DNA of 64,000 nucleotides, taken from contig JADHVL010000003.1 in the NCBI GenBank assembly GCA_016784025.1, positions 124,001 to 188,000 on the forward strand, in the 5' to 3' direction. The translations under genes and the position numbers were made by a program. The notes under the pieces were generated by a model. That model saw only the letters and a list, made by a program, of their open reading frames with translations. It did not search any database and was not told the origin of the DNA. Positions 8,303 through 16,463 of this stretch are shown here, piece by piece. The stretch's first letter is position 1, and every line of letters starts with the position of its first letter. The stretch is from Fidelibacterota bacterium. Lineage in GTDB: Bacteria; Fidelibacterota; UBA8477; JABMPR01.

Positions 8303-8671
8303 CTACTCAGTGGTTCTGAAGAGATACTCTCTTAATCCGAACCAGATGAGCATGGTCACCAAAAAGAGGACAGTTCCAAAAACGGTGCTGACAGATGCGA
8401 TTCTGAAACCCTCCAAAACGATGGCAGGAGAAATATCTGTAGCCACGATGATTGCACCCAGAGCAGCATAGATCCCCAGGAGTTGACCGATGACTCCCAG
8501 GGCCATGGAAGAAACGCCTAATACCAGTAAGGTCTTTAAGTCAAGCGTTGCCTTACCGACAGACTTCTTCTTGATGTTTCCATAAACACGAGTTGCGATG
8601 AAAACCGCTGCAATAAAAAATACCAGGATAAGCCACATAAAGATGCCTCCTGAATGAAACCAATTAAACAT
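8303..8671 (-). CDS. Small ExbB/TolQ/MotA-like membrane protein
   Basis: 122 residues with three predicted membrane helices: residues about 8-28 (GGIFMWLILVFFIAAVFIAT), 47-75 and 90-115. The opening GGIFMWLILV and the glycine/alanine-rich second and third helices (LGVIGQLLGIYAALGAI, SVSTVFGTVLFLVTMLIW) resemble proton-channel subunits of the ExbB/TolQ/MotA type, but the protein is about half their length and lacks the cytoplasmic loop. No ExbD/TolR partner is adjacent. A strong AAGGAGG precedes the ATG. It is divergent from the LytS-like kinase across a 247-base gap. The family call is tentative. Confidence 0.6.
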   Translation of the reverse strand: MFNWFHSGGIFMWLILVFFIAAVFIATRVYGNIKKKSVGKATLDLKTLLVLGVSSMALGVIGQLLGIYAALGAIIVATDISPAIVLEGFRIASVSTVFGTVLFLVTMLIWFGLREYLFRTTE

Positions 8672-8918
8672 GTCTACCTCCTTATCTCATTCGTCTTTTA
8701 AAAGGGGACTTTTCCTATTCCACCTTGTTTTCGATCCTAAGATATCTAATCCAAAAGCCTTATTTGAGTTTATGAGAGGAGCCGTATATCTGAAGTGACA
8801 TAGAGGTGTTTTAGAGGTACAAATGGAACTTGTCGTGGTAATTTGTCAATTGGTCGCCCCTGAACTGCCCCTGGGCTAATTATTCAGCTCCATCAGCATT
8901 CATGATTATATTTAGTGT

Positions 8919-10001
8919 GTGAATTTTCTAAACAGACATATTGTTTCAGAAATTAGATCATCCCGTTTCATGACCGTATCACTGCATATTGTGGGCTGGC
9001 TACTGGTTCTTCTTTTTTATTCATCAGTCTATGGCCGATTTATGGGTGCTTTTGCACCTGCCTTGCTCCATACATTGATCACCCTGCCCTTTTATATCTT
9101 GCCAACTTACTACCTCGCATATTTAATCGTTCCGCGCTTTCTGCTCACCCGTCAATATCTCCGAGCTACCATCCATACAATTTATCTGATCTTGTTTACT
9201 GCATTTGGGTATATCATGACTAGTATCGTGGTAATACTCATACCAACACCTGAGTTTTTTTACATGTCAGGTCCCAACCCCATGAGCGTTGATTTGTTTA
9301 TCCATCTCATTGGCATCTTTGCAGTCGTGTTTCTGGTGGCAGCCATTCGTCTTTTTCAATTACGCCAAGAGGTTGAACATGAGCGTCTCAAAGCCGAGAC
9401 AGCCTTACTAAAAGGACAGTTGCATCCGCATTTTCTTTTCAACACCCTGAATAATCTATATGCACAAACACTAAAAAAATCTGATGCGGCACCAGAGATG
9501 ATTTTGAAGCTATCCTCGCTACTAGATTACACGCTTTATCAGACAAGACATCCTTATGTGCCTGTGGAGAAGGAAATAGAAGGAATTCAGGCATATATCG
9601 AGCTGGAAAAGATGCGCTTTGGGGAGCGTCTTGATCTATCCTTTGAGATACAAGGACGTGTTGATGACAAGATTATTGCGCCATTGATATTCATGCCTCT
9701 CGTTGAAAACGCCTTTAAACACGGGATTGCCAGACATGACCATGAGGGGTGGATAAAAATTAGCTTAAAAGTCATGCGGGATGGATGTAAGTTCGTTGTG
9801 AGCAACTCAGTCCTGGAGACCAGGAATGAGGTCGAAAATGATTCACAAGGAATTGGCCTAAAAAATTTAAGACGTCGTCTGCAACTACAGTATGCAGATC
9901 AATATGAAATGGATATTCAGGCTGAAACAGACACCTTTACCGTTTCTTTAACCTTAAAAAACTGGGAGCCGCGACATGTCGATACGTTGTCTGCTGGTTG
10001 A
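8919..10001 (+). CDS. LytS/YehU-type sensor histidine kinase
   Basis: 360-residue membrane histidine kinase. Four hydrophobic helices (roughly residues 20-36, 44-71, 84-108 and 128-146) form the sensor without an obvious extracellular domain. A short coiled coil (LRQEVEHERLKAE) leads to the His_kinase domain: GQLHPHFLFNTLNNL with phosphoacceptor His171, then the N-box PLVENAFKHGIA and the glycine box GIGLKNLRRRL of the ATPase fold. The start is GTG with no clear ribosome site; ATG at codon 18 is an alternative. The gene overlaps the following LytTR regulator by 26 bases, so the two form a co-translated two-component system. Confidence 0.93.
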   Translation: MNFLNRHIVSEIRSSRFMTVSLHIVGWLLVLLFYSSVYGRFMGAFAPALLHTLITLPFYILPTYYLAYLIVPRFLLTRQYLRATIHTIYLILFTAFGYIMTSIVVILIPTPEFFYMSGPNPMSVDLFIHLIGIFAVVFLVAAIRLFQLRQEVEHERLKAETALLKGQLHPHFLFNTLNNLYAQTLKKSDAAPEMILKLSSLLDYTLYQTRHPYVPVEKEIEGIQAYIELEKMRFGERLDLSFEIQGRVDDKIIAPLIFMPLVENAFKHGIARHDHEGWIKISLKVMRDGCKFVVSNSVLETRNEVENDSQGIGLKNLRRRLQLQYADQYEMDIQAETDTFTVSLTLKNWEPRHVDTLSAG

Positions 10002-10683
10002 TGATGAACCCCTGGCCCTCGAAGCGTTGGAATCACTTCTGACCAATATTGATGATGTGGAGATCATTGAGAAATGCACCAGTGGCGTTGAGGCTTTCAA
10101 GATTTTGGGGGAGCAGAAGGTTGATTTATTGTTTCTTGATATTGAGATGCCTGAGGTAAGTGGGTTGGACCTAATCCGGAATTTGGTAGATCCACCCGAA
10201 GTGGTCTTTGTAACGGCCCATCGCGACTATGCCTTTGACGGCTTTGAGCAGGATGTTTTGGATTTTTTGTTAAAACCTGTGAGTCTTCCCAGAATCCTGA
10301 AAACACTTGATCGGTTTCGAATTCAAAGGCAAAGTTTGCCCCCTGTGATAAACGAAGAATCTGCCCAGTCGAAACCAGCATACATTACTGTCCACATTAA
10401 TCGTCAAAGTCATCGGGTCGCCCTGGAGCAAATCCACTACATTGAAAGTTATAAGGATTATATCAAAATCTATACTGAGCCAGGAACCCTGGTTGTTCGT
10501 GAAACCATTGGCGGTTTTGAGAAACGATTACCCCAGGATGATTTTCTGAGAATTCACCGCTCATATATTATCCCATTAAACAAGGTGAAGGCATTTGATG
10601 CAACCCAGGTTGATCTTCCTGGAAAAACATTTCCCCTGGGTCCCCATTATCAGAGAGAGGCCCTGGCTCGTTTACAAAATTAG
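9976..10683 (+). CDS. LytTR-family response regulator
   Basis: 235 residues. The receiver domain (1-115) shows acidic Asp9-Asp10, phosphorylation site Asp55 in LLFLDIEMPE, Thr80 and Lys100 in FLLKP. The C-terminal LytTR DNA-binding domain (about 135-233) has the typical strand HRVALEQIHYIESYKDYIKIY and the DDFLRIHRSYIIPLNKV block. It should be phosphorylated by the overlapping LytS-like kinase and bind direct repeats at target promoters; targets cannot be told from the sequence, although the divergent ExbB-like gene is a candidate because LytTR systems often act on nearby membrane-protein genes. Confidence 0.95.
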   Translation: MSIRCLLVDDEPLALEALESLLTNIDDVEIIEKCTSGVEAFKILGEQKVDLLFLDIEMPEVSGLDLIRNLVDPPEVVFVTAHRDYAFDGFEQDVLDFLLKPVSLPRILKTLDRFRIQRQSLPPVINEESAQSKPAYITVHINRQSHRVALEQIHYIESYKDYIKIYTEPGTLVVRETIGGFEKRLPQDDFLRIHRSYIIPLNKVKAFDATQVDLPGKTFPLGPHYQREALARLQN

Positions 10684-10707
10684 AAGGACTTCGTTCTAAT
10701 CAGGCAA

Positions 10708-11466
10708 TCAGGTTTTTGTTAGCTCAAATAAAGCGATACCTGTGGCCATGGCTGCATTGAGAGACTCACCTTCGCCTGGCTTATCAATGGAAAGCTGTGT
10801 AGATAAATTTAGCAAATCCTGATCAACTCCATGTGCTTCAGAACCAACAATTAGAAAGAGGGGTTTTTCTCGCTTGAACGTGTGGAGTGGTGTGCCCTGC
10901 ATATGCAAAGCGGCGACGTCACCGCCAGCAGCCTTCCAATCCTCGGCACTGGAGTAAAGATCAGTAGAAGTGTGCAAATTCAAGGTGCCAATGGCACCCA
11001 TACTCCCTCGAACAACTTTGGGGCTGTAAGGATCTACACAATCTGGACCCAGTAGAACATCCCTGATACCAAACCAAAGCGCCGATCTATAAATAGTGCC
11101 CATGTTGCCAGGATCAGAAATACGATCCAGAACCAAAAGGATTTCCGTATTTTCCGGATCCAGTTTTTCTGGAGGTTCAGGAATGCAGGCCACACAGATG
11201 ATACCCTGTGGACTTTTGCTGTCAGATATTTGTTCGATTTGAACTGGCGTCGCTTCAAAATGTTTTACATCAGGCGGAACCGTAAATCTGTCAAAATTCT
11301 TTGAAGTGATGCAGGCAACGATCTCAAGATCGGACTTCAGGGCATCCTCACACAATCTGGTACCTTCCAATAAGAAAAGGCCTTCTTGTTTGCGAACCTT
11401 TGTTCGTTTAAGGGCTCGATAACTTGAGGTTTGGGCGTTTGTGAGAAGTGAAGGGAGTGAGCTCAC
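10708..11466 (-). CDS. TrmH/SpoU-family RNA methyltransferase
   Basis: About 252-residue S-adenosylmethionine-dependent 2'-O-ribose methyltransferase of rRNA or tRNA with the SPOUT trefoil knot. Visible are the N-terminal substrate-binding domain (KVRKQEGLFLLEGTRL), motif 1 LDRISDPGNMGTIYRSA, motif 2 FLIVGSEAHGV and motif 3 SLNAAMATGIALFEL. Closest in layout to RlmB/TsnR-like enzymes; the target nucleotide is unknown. I place the start at GTG 11466, which has AAGGAT 9 bases upstream; an in-frame TTG at 11484 abuts a dispersed repeat. It follows hisS on the same strand. Confidence 0.9.
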   Translation of the reverse strand: MSSLPSLLTNAQTSSYRALKRTKVRKQEGLFLLEGTRLCEDALKSDLEIVACITSKNFDRFTVPPDVKHFEATPVQIEQISDSKSPQGIICVACIPEPPEKLDPENTEILLVLDRISDPGNMGTIYRSALWFGIRDVLLGPDCVDPYSPKVVRGSMGAIGTLNLHTSTDLYSSAEDWKAAGGDVAALHMQGTPLHTFKREKPLFLIVGSEAHGVDQDLLNLSTQLSIDKPGEGESLNAAMATGIALFELTKT

Positions 11467-11484
11467 GTATGAATCATCCTTCAA

Positions 11485-11503
11485 CTCTTCGACAGGCTCA
11501 GAG
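11485..11503. repeat. REP-like hairpin, copy 3
   Basis: Core TTCGACAGGCTCA (11488-11500), flanked by CTC and GAG. It fills the short gap between hisS and the TrmH-family gene. Confidence 0.5.
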
Positions 11504-11512
11504 CAGGCTTGC

Positions 11513-12784
11513 TCAAGGTGACTGCGCTTTATTGATGTTTGACACTACATTTTCAAAAGTGACAGCACTCTGCACACCGGTTTCGAAATTTTTAAGCTGG
11601 ACGATGCCCTGTCCATATTCTTCGTCACCAAGGATAGCGACATAGCGTGCTTCCTGTCGGTTGGCTTCACGCATCTGGGCCTTCATACTTCTGCGGAGGG
11701 TGTCCATATCACAATTTAGTCCGGCGCTGCGCCATTCATGGATAAGTTTGGGAGCTTTTAACCTCAAGTCTTCTCCCTGTACAATGAGAAAAAGATCTAA
11801 CCCAGAATCAGCTTTCAATGGCTGTAGTGCCTCCACAACCAGGAGGAGTCGCTCGATTCCCGATGCCCAGCCAATGGCAGGTACATCTGGTCCTCCCAGC
11901 TCTTTGACCAGATCGTTATAGCGACCCCCGCCACAGATGGCATCCTGTGCACCAAGTGCATCACTGGTGAATTCAAAAATAGTGTGGGTATAATAATCCA
12001 GTCCACGGACCAGTAAATCGTCCTGGACATATGGAATATCCATGGCCTCCAGCATCTTTAGAACTTCGGCATAATGGATCGCCGAAACCTTATTTAGACA
12101 TTCACGAATTTTTGGAGCGTCCTTCACAAGTTCTTTGTCATTCGGCGCCTTACTATCCAGAATCCGCAGTGGATTTGTTTCAAAGCGTTTTTGACTGGTT
12201 TCTGAGAGTAAGCTTAGATGTGGTCTTAAATATTCCTGAAGAGAGCTACGGTAGTGTGCGCGACTTTCGCCATCACCGACACTATTTATTTTTAGAGTGA
12301 CGGACTTCTCTATCCCCAGTTCTTTCAAGATGGCATAAAACAGGGCGATCACTTCGGCATCCTGCTCAGGATTGGGCGAGCCAATGGCTTCAGCACCAAA
12401 CTGCCAGAATTGACGATAGCGTCCTTTTTGGGGACGTTCCTGACGGAACATGGGTCCTTCATACCAGAGTTTCTGAACCGGTGAAATTTGTTGGAGGTTA
12501 TTCTGAATATAACTGCGTACAACGCCGGCTGTGAGTTCAGGTCGCAAGGTCAAAGAGGACTTGCTCATATCTGAAAAAGAATACATTTCCTTGGATACGA
12601 TATCCGTGTCTTCACCGACGCCCCGAGCAAACAACTCTGTTTTTTCAAAAATGGGAGGGCGAATCTCACCAAAGGCATAGCGATCCATAACCTGCTTGAC
12701 GACGTGCTCTAGAACCTGCCATTGTTTTGCTTCCTGGGGGAGTATGTCGTTTACACCTTTTACGCGTTGAACTTTTTGAGGCAT
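11513..12784 (-). CDS. hisS: Histidyl-tRNA synthetase
   Basis: 423-residue class II aminoacyl-tRNA synthetase that charges tRNA-His. Motif 2 is seen in the segment FRQERPQKGRYRQFWQFG, the histidine-specific motifs in LVRGLDYYTHTIFEF and the glycine stretch AICGGGRYNDLV, and motif 3 in IGWASGIERLLL. The N-terminus QRVKGVNDILPQEA and a C-terminal anticodon-binding domain (DLFLIVQGEDLRLKA to VQLKNFETG) are normal, and the length matches the bacterial enzyme. It is preceded by a 129-base leader holding a 9-bp perfect hairpin. No T-box is evident. Essential gene, very confident. Confidence 0.97.
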   Translation of the reverse strand: MPQKVQRVKGVNDILPQEAKQWQVLEHVVKQVMDRYAFGEIRPPIFEKTELFARGVGEDTDIVSKEMYSFSDMSKSSLTLRPELTAGVVRSYIQNNLQQISPVQKLWYEGPMFRQERPQKGRYRQFWQFGAEAIGSPNPEQDAEVIALFYAILKELGIEKSVTLKINSVGDGESRAHYRSSLQEYLRPHLSLLSETSQKRFETNPLRILDSKAPNDKELVKDAPKIRECLNKVSAIHYAEVLKMLEAMDIPYVQDDLLVRGLDYYTHTIFEFTSDALGAQDAICGGGRYNDLVKELGGPDVPAIGWASGIERLLLVVEALQPLKADSGLDLFLIVQGEDLRLKAPKLIHEWRSAGLNCDMDTLRRSMKAQMREANRQEARYVAILGDEEYGQGIVQLKNFETGVQSAVTFENVVSNINKAQSP

Positions 12785-12828
12785 GATGCAGCTTTCGTCT
12801 TTTACATTCGTTCCAATATCGGTGCAAT

Positions 12829-12849
12829 ATAGAGATGCGTCATCTCTAT
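12829..12849. repeat. 9-bp perfect inverted repeat in the hisS leader
   Basis: ATAGAGATG, loop CGT, CATCTCTAT. It is 45 bases upstream of hisS, between hisS and the DUF2007 gene. No T-run follows on the minus strand, so a role as operator or mRNA hairpin is more likely than termination. Confidence 0.65.
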
Positions 12850-12913
12850 GGATAATATTTCTAGAGCTGATTCCGTTCTACTGAGAGTAAAAAAGTTTAA
12901 AAAAGAGGCCTAA

Positions 12914-13168
12914 CTAATCCTCCTCTGGCTCAAAATCTATAGCCTCCAAAACTGCTTGAGCTGCTTCCAGGTTTTCCTCTGGAACCATGAGTGTAGCCTG
13001 ATTTCCAGCCAGGGAAACCGAATGAGCCCCCAAGCCAGAGGCGAGCATACTGCGCTTTATTTCGCAGGGAATTTCAGCGTTTTTCAAGGCACCGCAGAGC
13101 ATTTCTGCAGTAATATCACCTTCAACGGTACGAAGTTTTACCCATGCTTTGTCTTCACTTTTATTCAT
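12914..13168 (-). CDS. DUF2007 domain protein (putative signal-transducing)
   Basis: 84-residue acidic cytoplasmic protein of the DUF2007 family. The pattern is an N-terminal strand WVKLRTVEGDITAEMLCGAL, then AEIPCEIKR, then VSLAGNQATLMVPEENLEAAQAVLEAI, a small alpha/beta fold resembling ACT or PII-like domains. No ligand is known. The ATG at 13168 has GGAGG at 5 bases; an in-frame ATG at 13180 overlaps that ribosome site and is not the start. Probably upstream in the same transcript as hisS. Confidence 0.82.
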   Translation of the reverse strand: MNKSEDKAWVKLRTVEGDITAEMLCGALKNAEIPCEIKRSMLASGLGAHSVSLAGNQATLMVPEENLEAAQAVLEAIDFEPEED

Positions 13169-13262
13169 CGCGACCTCCATTTATTTATTCATATTTAAAA
13201 ATAACCCCAATACCTGGTTTTCCTCCTTCAATTCCATTTCTTCAGGGAGGGATTTTACTTCA

Positions 13263-13290
13263 CCAGGCCGGGATTCTAATCCCAGCCTGG
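13263..13290. repeat. Strong 12-bp inverted repeat in a divergent promoter region
   Basis: CCAGGC then GGGATT (13263-13275), a 2-base centre, then AATCCC and GCCTGG (13278-13290), with a single C/A mismatch. It lies between the divergent DUF2007 and radical SAM genes. It could be an operator or a structured 5' leader; no T-run follows. Confidence 0.65.
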
Positions 13291-13370
13291 AAGTATGAAA
13301 AGATGGTTTCTTGAAAATTCACTATTATAATCAAGGGCTTTAGTTGGGGGCTGATGAAAGGATTATTGGG

Positions 13371-15944
13371 GTGCAACCCAAAGAAATAGAACATATTTTA
13401 CACACGCGGATACTTTCAAAAGTATCCAAACCCGGAAGATATCTGGGGAATGAACACAATATTATCACCAAAGACTGGGACAGCCTCCAGGCCAGTATTG
13501 CTCTGGCTTTCCCTGATGTTTATGATACAGCCATGCCCTATAATGGGTTTCAGATTTTATATCATATCCTCAATCGGGAAAAGGATATCGCAGCTGAGCG
13601 GGTCTATGCTCCCTGGCCAGATATGGAAGCGCTCATGCGTGAGCATGGTCTGCCAATGCACAGTCTTGAATCCAAACATCATTTACGTGATTTTGATATT
13701 GTAGGATTTTCGCTACCCTATGACCTCCTTTATACCAACATCCTGACCATGCTGGATTTATCTGATATCCCCATCTGGACCAAAGACAGGGGTGATGATG
13801 ATCCTTTTGTGATTGCCGGCGGAACCAATGCTTACAATCCCGAACCCGTGGCAGACTTTTTTGATCTCGTCTTCATTGGTGATGCAGAAGAGCAGGTGGT
13901 TGATCTGGTCCGACGCATCGGTCAGGGTCGTCGAGCCGGGCGATCACGACGTGAGATTTTAGAAGACCTGGCTACCATGCCCGAAGGTGTTTATGTACCA
14001 TCTTTTTACGATTTTGAATCCGATGATGATGGCAAATTAATAGCGATTACCAAAAATTTTGAGGGAGCTCCAGACCGTGTAAAAAGTGCCAAAATCCCAG
14101 TACTGGAAGCTTCGAATTATCCGACCAAACCCATCGTTCCCATTGTGGAAACAGCCCAGGATAGATTTGCAGTAGAGGTCATGCGAGGGTGTACTCAGGG
14201 TTGTCGGTTCTGTCATGCTGGAATGGTTTATCGGCCCATTCGTGAGCGCAAACCGGAAGAACTTATTGAGACGGCCAAGACAACGCTGTCCAACACGGGA
14301 CAAAAAAACATGTCTCTGCTCTCCCTTTCTACAAGTGACTATACTGGTCTCAGTGAAGTGGTAGAGGGGATGAAGCCCTATCTAAGAGAAAATAGGGTGT
14401 CTGTATCATTTCCATCAATGCGTCTGGATACGTTCACCAAAGAGATTGCATCAATTGCTTCCGAGGAGCGTAAATCAGGTCTAACCTTCGCCCCTGAAGC
14501 TGGTACCTGGCGCATGCGTCGGGTTATCAACAAGCTGATTAGTGATGAAGATCTGTACTCCTCTGTACAGATTGCTCTAGATGGAGGCTGGAAAACCCTC
14601 AAGTTTTATTTCATGCTGGGTCTGCCGACAGAAACTCAGGCCGATTTACAGGGCATTGTTGATCTCATCAATGATGTACGAAAAATGGCCAATCCCTATG
14701 GCAGAATTAAAATTAATGTGACGCTCTCCACCTTCATCCCCAAACCGGAAACTCCATTCCAGTGGGAAGCTCAGGACAGCAAAGAAGTCATCCGTGAGAA
14801 GATTGATTTCCTCATGGATAACCTGAAGCACAAAAATGTTCGAGCCTCATATCGGGATCCTAAATACTCTGAGATTGAGGGTGTGTTATCCAGGGGTGAT
14901 CGCAAGGTTTCTGCCGCCATTTTTGCAGCCTGGCAGGAAGGTGCCCGCTTTGACAGCTGGGGTGATTTCTTCCGCTATGATCGCTGGATGAAAGCTTTCG
15001 AAACAGCGGGTATCCAGTATGAGGATTATCTGGAGGCACGTGATGACCAGGATATTTTGCCCTGGGATCTGGTAGACAATGGAATCCTGAAAAAATTCCT
15101 CCGCCGAGAAAAACGTAAAGCCTACCAGGAAGCCACCGTCATTGACTGTCGCGATGGCTGTTTGGCTTGTGGTGTTTGCGATTTTGATGAACTCTTTATG
15201 AGGGTTGTCAAAGATGGTACAGTGGGAGAGTCCACTATCAAACCAGAGCCCTATATTGCACCTGAAAGAGAGCCGTTGCCTGAATTATTGAATACCACAC
15301 CGGTGCATACTGCCCGCCTAAAATATTCGAAAGCAGGAATGGCCAGCTATCTGGGTCATCTGGATGTTCAAAACTCATTCATGCGTGCTATCAGTCTGGC
15401 AGGCTTGCCAGTTATTTTCTCACAGGGATTTAATAGTCGTCCCAAGATTTCCAGCGGACCTGCACTCCCACTTGGCTATACCTCTGAGGCCGAATACATG
15501 GATATTCTCCTATTTCATCAGGTGGATTCCATTATTGAGGACTTGAACAATTATTTACCCGGTGGTGTGGCTGTGCTTGAAGTGGAGTGGCACAAGGGTC
15601 GTATTGAGTCAGTAACGAGTCAGATTGCAGCCATTAAGCAACAAATTGTGCTGGAAGATATCCCTGCTGAAATGTCCCTTGAGAAATTGAAACAAAACTT
15701 TGAACAGAAGAAAAATGTGTATATTAAACGCGAGCGAAAACAGCGTGTAATATCCCTGGATATAAAAGTATATATCCAGTCTATTGAAATAAAGGGCAAT
15801 AACCTTGAGGTTGTCACCCTGGTCCAAAACGGGAAAGGAATCCGATTAAACGAATTTCTCCCCGCGTTTTTTGAAGTTCCGATCGAAAGCCTGCCAATAC
15901 ACACTGTCAAAAGAGAAGCTGTTTTCATGAACTTCACAGCGTGA
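13371..15944 (+). CDS. Radical SAM protein of the TIGR03960 type fused to a DUF2344/TIGR03936 domain
   Basis: About 857 residues. The first 600 form a B12-domain-type radical SAM enzyme: N-terminal HILHTRILSKVSKPGRYLGNE, a Rossmann-like segment, then the cluster-binding C-x3-C-x2-C in RGCTQGCRFCHAG and downstream SAM-binding motifs (LTFAPEAGTWRMRRVIN). A Cys-rich segment CRDGCLACGVCDF follows. The last ~220 residues are the DUF2344 radical-SAM-linked domain (RLKYSKAGMASYLGHLDVQNS, FSQGFNSRPKIS). The fusion is common in bacteria next to the RNase E/G gene, as here; the reaction is not known. GTG at 13371 has AAAGGA 8 bases upstream; a TTG at 13344 would add 9 residues but has no ribosome site. 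Confidence 0.92.
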   Translation: MQPKEIEHILHTRILSKVSKPGRYLGNEHNIITKDWDSLQASIALAFPDVYDTAMPYNGFQILYHILNREKDIAAERVYAPWPDMEALMREHGLPMHSLESKHHLRDFDIVGFSLPYDLLYTNILTMLDLSDIPIWTKDRGDDDPFVIAGGTNAYNPEPVADFFDLVFIGDAEEQVVDLVRRIGQGRRAGRSRREILEDLATMPEGVYVPSFYDFESDDDGKLIAITKNFEGAPDRVKSAKIPVLEASNYPTKPIVPIVETAQDRFAVEVMRGCTQGCRFCHAGMVYRPIRERKPEELIETAKTTLSNTGQKNMSLLSLSTSDYTGLSEVVEGMKPYLRENRVSVSFPSMRLDTFTKEIASIASEERKSGLTFAPEAGTWRMRRVINKLISDEDLYSSVQIALDGGWKTLKFYFMLGLPTETQADLQGIVDLINDVRKMANPYGRIKINVTLSTFIPKPETPFQWEAQDSKEVIREKIDFLMDNLKHKNVRASYRDPKYSEIEGVLSRGDRKVSAAIFAAWQEGARFDSWGDFFRYDRWMKAFETAGIQYEDYLEARDDQDILPWDLVDNGILKKFLRREKRKAYQEATVIDCRDGCLACGVCDFDELFMRVVKDGTVGESTIKPEPYIAPEREPLPELLNTTPVHTARLKYSKAGMASYLGHLDVQNSFMRAISLAGLPVIFSQGFNSRPKISSGPALPLGYTSEAEYMDILLFHQVDSIIEDLNNYLPGGVAVLEVEWHKGRIESVTSQIAAIKQQIVLEDIPAEMSLEKLKQNFEQKKNVYIKRERKQRVISLDIKVYIQSIEIKGNNLEVVTLVQNGKGIRLNEFLPAFFEVPIESLPIHTVKREAVFMNFTA

Positions 15945-16463
15945 TTGGTTCGACGATCGGTGAGTACCGTTGTAAAAAGAACCTGAACAGATCCACACCT
16001 CCCGTCTGTATAGCGGTTTATCCACGTTTGTCTCATTGAGACAACCCCGGCAGCCTAAAAACATTGAGGTCTAGATCGGTGGGATATTCTAAAATCTGTT
16101 TATTGAAGGATTACTGTCAGGTCATTACGTTTCCGCTTACATAAAAATCAATCCGAGCAAGGGAGACGCTTTTTACGACTGCAAAACAGGTGAACATCTA
16201 TAGATGCACCTGAGTTGATAGCAGCTCATAAGACTGCTAAAACCAGAATTGGTAAAAGAATTTAATCGGTTCCTGAAAATATTTCTGAATCGATAGTGCG
16301 CAAGATCAGATAGAACAGGACTATAGAGAGTCCGCTCAAGCAGAGTAAGCGCAGAAAAAATTTTGTGAAAGGTTCATTCAAAGAGAATGAATGGCCTCCC
16401 CGTTGAGAGCAAATGCCTCAACCTTCTTCTTTTACCGGTTCAATTCATAGCTAAGGAATTGAA
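15945..16463 (+). promoter_or_regulatory. Hairpin-rich leader upstream of the RNase E/G gene (candidate autoregulatory 5' UTR)
   Basis: 519 bases with no convincing gene on either strand but many short hairpins: TTGTCTC/GAGACAA with a 3-base loop (16028-16044), CAGGTG and CATCT paired with AGATG and CACCTG (16187-16212), TAGCAG/CTGCTA (16219-16239), ACCA/TGGT (16242-16253), GGACT/AGTCC (16318-16333), TTCATTC/GAATGAA (16373-16391) and a terminator-like hairpin (16402-16422). No hallmark of RNase P RNA, tmRNA, SRP RNA or tRNA was recognised. In E. coli the RNase E mRNA has a long structured 5' UTR through which the enzyme controls its own decay, so a similar role is inferred here. A free-standing non-coding RNA is the alternative. 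Confidence 0.55.
16402..16433 (+). terminator. Terminator-like hairpin before the RNase E/G start
   Basis: GTTGAG, bulged A, GC, loop AAAT, GC, CTCAAC (16402-16422) followed by the pyrimidine run CTTCTTCTTTT. It lies 30 bases before the start codon and could attenuate transcription into the gene or end an upstream small RNA. The tail is not a pure T-run, so strength is uncertain. Confidence 0.45.

Noticed and set aside
8303-8671. Complete ExbB/TolQ energiser subunit
   Set aside because: Too short and without the cytoplasmic loop or an ExbD/TolR neighbour; kept only as ExbB-like.
15620-16036. 138-residue minus-strand frame over the end of the radical SAM gene and the leader
   Set aside because: Overlaps the DUF2344 coding region antisense and has no family pattern.
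15945-16433. RNase P RNA, tmRNA or SRP RNA in the gene-free stretch
   Set aside because: None of the universally conserved core sequences of these RNAs was found; only unnamed hairpins are supported.
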